A DNA stretch of 64,000 bases, from positions 352,680,932-352,744,931 of the forward strand of contig JARYHS010008074.1 in assembly GCA_031002005.1 (NCBI GenBank), read 5' to 3'. Origin of the DNA: Vandiemenella viatica. Its lineage: Eukaryota; Arthropoda; Insecta; Orthoptera; Morabidae. Below the pieces are notes generated by a model. It searched no databases, was not told the DNA's origin, and was given only the letters and a program-made list of their open reading frames with translations. The translations under genes and the position numbers were made by a program. Of this stretch, positions 55,147 through 64,000 are shown one piece after another. Numbering within the stretch: position 1 is the stretch's first letter; every line of letters begins with the position of its first letter.

Positions 55147-55635
55147 GAGAATCAACTAATATCCTATGAACTACATGAAGTAAACTTTTTATTTATCGAT
55201 TTTCTTGTTCTTTTCTTATAGAGTTTCGTGAGTTTGCTTTCAAAGTGGAGGACAAGGACAAATGAGGCACTCCCCTAATGGCGCTGTTATTGACAGCTCC
55301 TTCGTGAAATTATCCCCGTGTTGTGACTTCCACTTCTTGTCGAAAAGGCGAGTGATTCATGAAGAGCCTTGTGGCTGTCAGGTCGGCGGGGCAGACGTTT
55401 TACGCGCAATTTAGATGTTATACGGTTTCTCCTCCAGGAAACTTTTTTTCATTATGCCTGTTACAGGAAGTTTCTTCTGTAACATCCGTTATTTTCCTAT
55501 ATATTTTCCATTTTTTGCTCCCCATATTTCAAAAATTTCTCTTTGAACTTTTTCTACAATTTTGTACTCCAGTTCTTTTATACGAAAACAGGCTTTTATC
55601 TCAGTGGTTCGCGTTATGTGCGCGAGTGTTTCTTT
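55147..55635. other. spacer, nothing recognised
   Basis: 92-codon frame at 55359-55637 is Phe/Leu-rich without a domain. Confidence 0.45.
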
Positions 55636-55639
55636 AACA

Positions 55640-55868
55640 TAATGTGCCTGGTATGAGAGCAGTTAAGGCTCCGGACTGTCAGTCATTCGGAAGGTCGTAG
55701 GTTCGAGTCCTCGTACAGACATACATACGTTAACTTTCCATGGTTTCCACAAATATCTCTAGGTGAACGGCGGTATGGTTATTTCAAATAGGTCATATCC
55801 GAATTACTTTTAGTTCCCCGCTGTAACAGTCTCCGACGCCGATAAGTTGTAAAATCCTGACAAAATAG
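55640..55868 (+). repeat. tRNA-derived SINE (family A), full length but diverged, plus strand
   Basis: The head TGCCTGGTATGAGAGCAGTT with altered A box, 'GGTCGTAGGTTCGAGTCCTC' with intact B box, 'CTTTCCATGGTTTCCACAAA', 'AGGTGAACGGCGGTATGG' and 'CGACGCCGATAAGTTGTAAA' are in the family order. Confidence 0.85.
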
Positions 55869-57788
55869 TTTGTAATATAGCTTGAAGCTTGTCTAGAAAC
55901 TCTTACCACAAACACATCTAGATGTCCTCTTCAATCGATTTCTCCTGTTATAATGAGCATCATCGGATTACTGCTATGTAAATCAATATACGTCCGCCTC
56001 CTGTCTTTTCACCTTTATAAACCTATTCAGTAGATACAAGTTTTCAGTGGCATTTCGTATAAATTTCTCATCGTGTATCGAGACTCTTCTGAATAAAATG
56101 AACGTTTTAGCCAAAGAGTACCCTCCAGCATTGGTTTAGTCTTATAAGTTAACGGGGGCATTGTCTTCGCTGTGATAAAACATTAATTACGGTATCGTCT
56201 TTAAACGAAGAGTGCCAAAAAACAACAAAGCTTTTTCATCACCTAATATTAAGTCCATCACTGTGCGTACTCAGTGTTTTTTTCTTAAAATTGTGTGTCC
56301 GCAGTTTGTCGGACAACTTATTCGCGTCAGTCCCCCCTGTAAGTGCTATGTGACGTGACACACGGTTTATAGGCGAAGAAACACATTTGTTTCGTACGCT
56401 GCCCAATATATGGGTCCTTGGTGCTTTACAGAACCCACCGAGAGATTCCTTAGAAGTCGAAATCTGCAGCGTGACTACGGAGCTGAGAGAAGGAAACCTT
56501 CCATAAGTACTTCCACCTATCAGAAGCGCGTCGGTCTAAATATGTGGAAGGAGAATGGCCCTACAGGTAGGGAGAAGGAAGTCCCACACCCCTTGAAAAG
56601 ATGTTACTTAGAAAGTTGTATTTCCACAAAGATGATTATTAATTTATAGGAAGACTGTTTGGCTCGGATTTTATTCCACGGCGAATGATAGTGCAAGAAG
56701 AGATGAGAAAGTGATGTGACTTTTCAAGGCATTACTGAAAAAGTAATAATTGTAGCATTTCCACAAAAAAACTAAACCAAGTGACAGGTGGAATCGGGTA
56801 AAGGTGTTTCCGAGCCGCATGCCTTAGCCACTCCAATCTTTCAGATTCTGAGATGTAGTTTGGTTTAGAATTCTGTAACCTGTGTAACTTTTGTCATGTT
56901 CGCATACAAGACCTCGTGATTTTTTTTGTTTGTTTCAGGTGAGTGAGTAGTTGGAGTTTCCGCTCGTGGTTGAAGTGAGTTGTGAACGCAGACGCCTCCT
57001 GTGATGAACGAAAATACCTAACAGTAAGTTACAAGCCAGATGTTTTACCGCACTACTCTTCATTTTACGATCTCACCTACACTTCACAGCGATCTTTGTG
57101 TATAATTAATAATTTATTACGTGAGGTCAAAGAGATATCAGTGAATGAAAATTTGTTATATTCTTTATTAACAAATTGTTTCAGTATTTATTTCGAACAT
57201 CTGCTATGCGATATTTCTCCTCAGACATTATTCTGATTACGATTTTCGGAAGGTTTTCTGGAATGACAACAAGCTAGCACAACACTTTCACGATTTTCCG
57301 ATTTTTGACAATGATCAATTTCTTCCTTGAGATTAGATCGTCAGCAGTATCCCGAGAGCAGTAGAAAGGAATTCACACACCGATGAAGACCAGCATATTT
57401 TGCGGAGGCTGAATGTACCGACTTGAGACCCATTCAGCCTATCATCAAATGATGCGCGGTCGAAGGGTAGTGCCTACCACTCCTACCCAGTTCTAGTGCG
57501 TAGGCCTTAGAGAAGCGAAATCTCAACTCTACCTCCGACAATCACTTTATAATAAAATAAGTTCTACCTGACTTTCGTACTTTTTCTCTATTGCTCGTAA
57601 ACCTTAGGTGACCATAACGCTTCTTGGATAACCAACGATCCTGCTTCTCAGCGAGTATTAGTTACGCTGCTTGCCTAATGCTTCTGATGCGTTGATTATT
57701 TTTGATTTTTTTTTACCAACATTACGGAAATTTCTAATAAATTGCTTACTACGTTCCGACTGCAAAAAAAAGTCTTAGTTAATTTATT
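55869..57788. other. spacer of 1.9 kb, nothing recognised
   Basis: Frames at 56410-56649 and 56982-57236 show no domain. A GTTTGTTTCAGGTGAGTGAG stretch at 56929 combines a pyrimidine-rich CAG and GTGAGT, but no exon can be supported. Confidence 0.45.
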
Positions 57789-57792
57789 AATG

Positions 57793-58014
57793 GATTTTTG
57801 CCTCTTTGGCGTCGTCATGGTTAGAGGTGAGAAAGCACTGGGGGCAAGGAACGGGGAGGAGTTTGGCAATAGCATTTTTTTCTAAAAAAAAAAGAAAACC
57901 ATCCACCATTCACCTAGAGAGATTTGGGGAAACCAAATCTGGATGGTCTGAAGAGGATTCGAACCTGCGTCCTCCCGAATGCGAGGCCAGAGCGTTATCG
58001 CTCACCCACCACGC
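57793..58014 (-). repeat. tRNA-derived SINE (family A), minus strand
   Basis: 'GGCGTCGTCATGGTTAGAGG', 'GGGCAAGGAACGGGGAGGAG', 'CACCTAGAGAGATTTGGG', 'CCAAATCTGGATGGTCTGAA', GATTCGAACCTGCGTCCTCC with the B-box complement and 'GCGAGGCCAGAGCGTTATCG' plus CTCACCCACCACGCT. A homopolymer-rich insertion (TTTTTTTCTAAAAAAAAAAG) replaces part of the body at about 57877-57895. Confidence 0.92.
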
Positions 58015-58245
58015 TAATCGCAGAGACATTACTCACATTATGAAAATTGTTAGTATAGGATAACAATTGTTATTCATTTTTATGCTTAGAAAATTTTGCA
58101 GAACAAATTCCAACTACCTCCATAGGTAATACCTGTCATATTTGACATATGCGCCTTAACAGCTTGTACAGCTACTAAATCTGTAAAAAGATATTCTAAA
58201 TAACTAATGGTAATTGTGCACTATCCTTACAACTCACTGTCACAT
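58015..58245. other. short AT-rich spacer
   Basis: Nothing recognised. Confidence 0.5.
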
Positions 58246-58249
58246 CTTC

Positions 58250-58640
58250 CTTCCTGTCTGGAGAGGATCTTGTAGAGGTTGGGCACAGCTATTGTTTCTT
58301 CTCAATGTTCGCGCCGGATTCCCCTTGAGCTCCACTCCAGCGTCCAGAAATTTGGTGCGCGCCGTCGCAGCAGCAGGACGGGACGGTGTGGTTTTTGTGG
58401 CTGCTGCTCCGTATCTTTTTGAAGGCAGGTCTCGGGGTGTCGCACAAAGGCCGCTTTCACGGGGACCCCGCATTCCGCAGGCTGTCCCCGGCGGCTCGCC
58501 TGCTTTACGCCCGTTACGTTAACTCCCCGCCCGTCTCTCTTTACGGGATTCGTCCCAGTCAAGCGACAGACAAACGATTCGCATCCGACTCGACAACGCA
58601 CAATTAGCATTGGCGTGCCGTGTCTAGAGGGGGAAACACA
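58250..58640. promoter_or_regulatory. strongly CpG-rich island
   Basis: Dense CpG (GTGCGCGCCGTCGCAGCAGC, CCCCGGCGGCTCGCC, GTTACGTTAACTCCCCGCCC). Four overlapping frames (58214-58522 and 58386-58607 plus; 58240-58473 and 58302-58643 minus) are all Arg/Pro-rich, as expected of GC-rich non-coding DNA. It is the best promoter-like island by composition, but no adjacent gene is visible. Confidence 0.35.
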
Positions 58641-58910
58641 CAAGAGTCTTCACTCGTGTAGTCTCTTCAGCGTGGTTGGAATCTTGAAACGCGAGCTTCC
58701 TGCGTACCATAACCTCCAGTATGTATCCGTCTCAATTAAAAGTGATTTATTTATGTATGTTATGTTCAGCCGTAAGATTAATTCGTCACTTTCCGTACAT
58801 ATAGATATCTTCAAAGTTTTTCTTTTCACCATATGGCTGAAATCTACAAGCTACAGTTCTATCAATGCAATGTTGTTGCAGGCCATGTTTCTACAGTTAC
58901 TTAGTTAAAT

Positions 58911-59145
58911 TCTAGTTGAAAATATAACGCCAATGCAACTGTTTCATTTATTTATTTTACTTTCTAGTAAGTAACTTTTAGCTATAAAATATCTCATGCC
59001 CATAATTATGTAATAATAGGATAAAACTGTATGTAAAAACTGTAACACAGATTCGTCGCTAATGATGCCTCGATGAGAGGTGAAGCGCGCACGACGCAAA
59101 ATAAATAAATGAAACAGTTGCATTGGCGTTATATTTTCAACCAGA
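58911..59145. repeat. inverted repeat with 50-bp arms, 48 of 50 identical
   Basis: Left arm 58911-58960 starts TCTAGTTGAAAATATAACGC. Right arm 59096-59145 is its complement, starting TCTGGTTGAAAATATAACGC when inverted. They are separated by 135 bp containing GATGCCTCGATGAGAGGTGA. An A/G-rich tail (59145-59172) follows directly. No target duplication was found. It may be a MITE or an inverted (twin-primed) retro-insertion. Confidence 0.9.
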
Positions 59146-59172
59146 AAAAAAAAAGAAAAAAAAAAGAAAAAG
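59145..59172 (+). repeat. A-rich tail-like tract
   Basis: Runs of 11 and 10 A separated by single G, directly abutting the inverted repeat. Confidence 0.85.
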
Positions 59173-62100
59173 TTCTATCGTTTCATTTCAAAAGGTAGAC
59201 TCGTGGTTCGATTCCAAGTGCTGCAAAACTTTTTATTGTCGAATGTATTGACAGCGGGGACAAGGCGCGACTGTAAGAACTTCCATTTCCACATATTTTG
59301 CTCCTGGGAAGACCTTGATTAAATCACGAGCACCTCTGAAGTATGCGTGAATTGATGTTTACTTAAAGGCTAGAAGTCTGTCGCCCTTCGTTTACAGTAA
59401 TTAATTTTCTAGCAGTGGCTATACTGTCTCTCTCATCATCATTCATATTACTAGATGATAACTGCACACATGGGCACAAGAAATATTTTGATAAACTTGG
59501 TAATAATTGAGGTGCTACGATACTGGAACAAAACAATTTGATTGTCTCAAGAAATAGCTCCTTTGAAGTTTATTAGAATCATCCGAGAAATACATAGCTC
59601 GTTTATGTAGAGGAACAGTTTCAAGATGCAAACATTCAAAACTAGGACAACATCAGCAGTCAGTGAGGACTATTAGTTGGTATACGAAGTGAATGTCAAA
59701 TGGATTTTTCCAGACCATTATCTCAGATCTTTTTGCACTAATGTTTTTCTGTCTGAATGTCGTTTGGTCTAAGTCTCTTCCTAAAGGGTATGCTACAATT
59801 CATTTATTTTCATAATGACCTAATTACCTTGGTCCTTGGTTTGCTTCAATTACTTCACGGCCTCAACACAGCAACGCTGATTACTTGATAAATATAGATT
59901 GTAAGTGGTAAAATACAAATTTCATACTCAATAAGACATTTAAACTATTTGTATTAACAAAAAAATGGGGAGGATATAGCGAGCGACGAGTTTGTTTTCA
60001 AATTTAAGTTCATATTTTATTTGACATAAGTTTTTTTTTCATTTCAAAAGAAACAAAAAATTGTACAAGATATACAAAATTTTATTTCTTCCGGCTAATA
60101 GAAATGATGAGAAAGAGGAAACCACTAAAATAGTAAAGAATAGTGATCCTGTATAAAATATTTGAAGCTCTCTGAGTACACCCGGTTCTAACAATTGTCC
60201 TGTAAGAGGGGGAATGCAGCGATCGCACGTCACATTCATACTTGTCCCCAAATAAAGGAAGTCTACCACTCCTCACGTCCGCTCAGCGTTTCCTGGCGAG
60301 ACGCAACATACACCTCCTCCTACGGTATCGCTATTCTCCCCGCACGGCTCATCTTCCACATAGTGAAAATCACAGTGACATGGGCACTTAGTTTTGTCAC
60401 TACAAACCATTCATACGTCATTCCAACAATGGTAAGACTACTGGATAAATTATTTGAAACCCCAAGCAAAATATTCCCTACAATATTTCAGACCTGCAGA
60501 TGAGTCATGGCATTTTCCTTGCCAAACTTACGACGTGGTATTAAGTTCACACATCACGGAGCCGAACCACAAAAAGGATTAAGAAATCAAGAAAATTAAG
60601 TTCCCTAAAAAATCTTACGAATTGTAATAAAAAGCAGACACGGTCTCATCTTTTACGGCGGTTTTCTGTTTACAAATTTTTGCACTGAGATGTACTATTA
60701 CAAACCGAAACGAAATTAACTGCTTAGTGTTTCCGCTGCTAACCCGATTCAACTTCGCAGTCGTATGCAAAACCATAATCTGGCAATCGAACCGAACATG
60801 AACGCCAAAATCCGAATACGACTGCAGTTTATAGTAAGATGTCGATCCGAAAGAAGTGGCAGAAGTAATACAAACGATGAGCCTAAAATGTATCGATTTA
60901 AATGAAAAACGAATCCACTTATTGATCTGTAATATCGGCGGCGTTCAATCGTTTCAAAACGGCAAGAGTAAGACCACATATGTAGAAACTTACTTCTGCA
61001 CTTAGCTCACTGTCGCATGCCCAATATGAGCTAGCTCTTGAGCTTATTCGTTGAAGTCTGATTCTGCAAGTCAATTTAGCTTAAATATGTTCTAAAAAGA
61101 AATTTACTTATATTCTTTCAGTGTTCTCAATCTAGAAATAGTAATATTTTCTCGACATGAAATGTCAGGTGGGATAAAAGGCCCCGTTTGTTTCCACGAT
61201 GTAAGTAATGATTGAAGTTGTACACTGAATGTGTACTCATACCAACTTCCCGTCTGACTTAGCTGTAGAAGTCTTTAAAGGACTACTAATGCAGTGGGAT
61301 ATTTCGAAGTTAAGCAGTTGTGAATGATTTACCCGCAGGTGGGCACTCGCGAGCTCAGGAAGTGTGGATGAGGCGTGAGGCTGCACGTGACCTCGGTTCA
61401 CACTTCCCCGTCGTGTGTACTGCGCCTTTTGGTGTCCCAGTCGGATGTACGTCACATCTAGAAATAGCTGACGCCAGCCTCTTCTTGACTCACTGGAAAT
61501 TATTATATCTGCGACGCTTGCTGGAAGTATACGGACGAGCCTGCAGCACACGCAATATTTCTGGAATCCGGCCTCACAATTTGCAGAATATAGTCAGGAA
61601 AACTTGGATTGCCCACATCAACGTAATAGCATTTTTTATTTTGGGAAGGCTACGCAGAAATTAAGTTGTAAAAGACAAAAAACAAAAATTCTTTGAAATG
61701 TTCGGTTATGGTAAACAAGACCAAGTAGCTCATTAGATTATTATGTAACATTTAAATTACAGTAATCTTGTGTCCACCAAAATACATCTTTGCACTACGT
61801 CTGAGCTTAATATTTTATTTCGTACGGTTTTTCTCATTGTGACTAGATCGTATGTTGCTTTCTGTTCACAATGCTCGCTAACCATTTTGATTTGTAGCTT
61901 TCTTTCGCATATTTTGTGGTTACATCGTAGCTGAGATCGGTAAAAGTTTGTGTTCGTATGTTGTGTGATTCTCCAGGTATACACTATGTTCTGAGCCGTT
62001 ATTAAACATAGTTTCTTGTTTAGCTCCAATGTGTTACTAGATATTGGCCTCTGTATGGACTGCTTTGGTAGAAAGCTGGAACCCAAAAGTGAAAAACTAG

Positions 62101-63345
62101 TACTAATTCAATGATTACCACAGCAGATTTTTTCATAAATCAATGAAACATTATTGTTAATTACAGGGACTGCTACTTTATAACTTTTGTAGCTCTGATT
62201 CAATTCTAAACTGTAGGTCCCGGAGGTAAGGTATTGACCGTACTACGGCTTACGACGTTTGCTTCGGGTTGACCACTAGATTAAATTTAAATTACAACTA
62301 ATGCTCTCGTAACAAATAGGGGCCAATATCTCCGCCGTTAGACTGTCTGACTAAAGACTGGACTAATCCTATTCAAAGCCAAGCACTAAACTTCAGATAA
62401 AATTGAGCAATGCCCACTTATAAATTAGTGCTGACATTTCCTCATGTTTAAGCGGCAGTTAAATTTGAATGAGTACGGCATAACCATGGAAGTCTCGAAG
62501 ACTAGGAACTCAATATTCTTCATTCGCAGCCGGAAGTCAGAAGGTCGGATGTAGTCGACCACGGTTCGCAGTCTACCTATCGCATCGCGCTGCCCCGTGA
62601 AAGCTATTCTTAATAATATGATCCATGCCTATCATCTACTTGGCCGTCTGACACTGTTCACCCCTGCAGTATAAGATGTGTTTCAAAGTCTGGATAAACC
62701 ACACTGATTGCGCTAGCTATTAACATAAGCTCGAAACGTTAACTGTCAAGCTTCAGGTCAATGCCGAGGTAATTACAAGGTAATAGTGGAGCCCATTCAA
62801 TTTGGGTGTACCTCCTCTTGTGGATATAACAAAAAAGTATGACCTCAAAACTAAAAATTGATAAGCATTTTTGGTGATTTTTTTTTTCACAAGGATTCCT
62901 TTTTTTAACTCCTTTCACATTCTGAAAATTAATTCCACATTATTCTTCACGATTTAATAAAATCTTTATCAAAATTCGACGATGATCGAGCATTGTTCCA
63001 TAGTTTTTTTTCCCCAAAGCGAAGGCACAAGTATATTAGGGGCTTCAAAACTGTTCAGAATATAGTTGTTGCGAGAGAGGGTCACCATAATCCCCTTGAG
63101 AGCCCTGTTTCTGCAGAGGTCCTTCGAGGGGTATATTTGTTGTGCCCAGTCCTGTCAGAGGCTTACTCCCAGCATAGAAATTTCTCCTGTCACTTTCAGA
63201 CAATACATCCGGCATGGGAAATCGAAGTACTCTAGTAAAATGTATAGTCAAATATCAACATTTTTACCCCTTCACATTTTTCCCCCTATCAGTTTACACG
63301 CATATGCTGATCGCTTGTAGCATTACAATAGGTTCATAATGCTCA
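59173..63345. other. 4.2 kb without a recognised gene or repeat
   Basis: Mostly AT-rich. Moderately GC-rich patches are at 60265-60360 and 61320-61470. Frames at 60039-60503, 60749-60979, 61237-61664, 61757-62086 and 62993-63320 overlap on both strands and show no recognisable domain. A B-box-like GGTTCGATTCC at 59206 has no A box in the right position. Confidence 0.5.
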
Positions 63346-63354
63346 AATTTAATG

Positions 63355-63400
63355 TCTTCCCACCTTGTCGTCTAAGAGACGTAAAGCCTTTAAAAATGCT
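63355..63400 (+). repeat. SINE family A 3' end fragment, plus strand
   Basis: CCACCTTGTCGTCTAAGAGA followed by CGTAAAGCC and A-rich sequence matches the family A terminal motif. Nothing further upstream is alignable. Confidence 0.5.
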
Positions 63401-64000
63401 TTGCTTCACTCTTAGAAAATTTCTGCTGATTGGCACAGTCAACCAGATTTTTTGTTTACGCAGATTCATGGTGACCGACACGTTCAAACACATAATCAAC
63501 ATTTTTGATCTCTTCTAACCGATTGACTAGCCCGAGGTGCAGATTGACTCAGATCAGTATTTTAAATACCAGATTGCTTGTTAACTGTCCGTTCTGAGCT
63601 TTAGAGCAACATAATCTGGCGAGAACTGTTTACTTGAATGTCGAGATGGCAGCTGACTGATACATCGTTTGTGACACATTTATCGCAGTACCGCATCTGA
63701 TTTTGGGCTTTGCCTATTATATGTTCACACGTAATTTCAAAAACAGCTGGGTTATTTTAACATCCGTTCTGCAGGAGTCTTAACAGAGAGGTTATGTTTC
63801 ATAAGTATTACGATGGCCAAATTCATACTTCATCGTGTTGAGTGTAGCTGTAGGGGAGAAGTAAATTATAAATCAAATATCTTATTAACGACTCCGTAAA
63901 AGATGACTGAGGAAGTGAGGCAAAATCTCGTGGTGGCAGTCATGGGTGGTTCCTATCTTAATATATCAGGCTAATCGTTTTCATTCGACTTACAAATCCT
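63401..64000. other. spacer to the window end, nothing recognised
   Basis: No repeats or domains identified. Confidence 0.5.

Noticed and set aside
56925..56950. Intron-exon junction (TTTCAG and GTGAGT close together)
   Set aside because: Sites are adjacent rather than bounding an open exon. No coding or conservation evidence.
58214..58643. Arg/Pro-rich frames in the CpG island
   Set aside because: Four overlapping frames on both strands are a compositional effect. No domain or start context supports any one of them.
59195..59225. tRNA or SINE from the GGTTCGATTCC motif
   Set aside because: No A box at the expected distance and no family match. A single 11-base motif is insufficient.

Overview
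This window is non-coding DNA from a large, repeat-rich animal genome, most probably a polyneopteran insect (stick insect, cockroach, termite or orthopteran relative). The evidence is a high-copy tRNA-derived SINE present about sixteen times, insect-type Jockey/I and CR1-like non-LTR retrotransposons, several hAT-type and Tc1/mariner-type DNA elements, one Helitron, and AT-rich spacer with short GC-rich islands. I found no host protein-coding gene, rRNA, functional tRNA, operon or CRISPR array. Exactly 1000 N (45311-46310) mark an assembly gap. The species cannot be fixed from sequence alone.

Layout. 1-9.5 kb: an inverted SINE pair, a Tc1/mariner-like MITE (898-1365), a SINE with target duplication (3919-4132) and a family of diverged repeat units (about 650-8750). 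9.5-19 kb: a 122-bp hAT-type MITE (9482-9603), a 447-bp hAT MITE (10604-11050), a damaged CR1-like LINE carrying an internal 45-A run (12538-13290) and the 5' half of a Jockey/I-type LINE on the minus strand (about 16430-18740). 20-33 kb: six SINE copies on the minus strand, a tandem duplication (25766-26514), a young second-family SINE with a 59-A tail (27428-27721) and a second Tc1/mariner-like MITE (30521-31249). 33-36 kb: the only open transposase in the window, inside a complete hAT element (33084-35516) with perfect 8-bp target duplications, followed by a GC-rich block that may be regulatory. 40.6-44.1 kb: a three-level nest, with a MITE inside a Helitron derivative inside a hAT-type element. 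45-48 kb: the gap, a 150-bp tandem repeat and a fold-back repeat. 48.7-52.1 kb: two further copies of the same LINE. 52-64 kb: plus-strand SINEs, a CACGTAG-motif MITE, GC-rich islands, a near-perfect 50-bp inverted repeat (58911-59145) and featureless AT-rich sequence.

The mobile elements do not form a pathway, but they give a relative order of insertion. At least five insertions show hAT-like 8-bp duplications. The youngest-looking insertions are the intact hAT at 33.1 kb, the small MITEs at 9.5 and 10.6 kb, and the SINE at 27.4 kb. The LINEs, the SINE fragments around 29.5 and 32.8 kb, and the repeats in the first 9 kb are old and degraded. I did not find a convincing new biological system. 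The most useful leads are the intact hAT element, the nested Helitron, the unclassified repeat families and the GC-rich islands that could be conserved cis-regulatory DNA.
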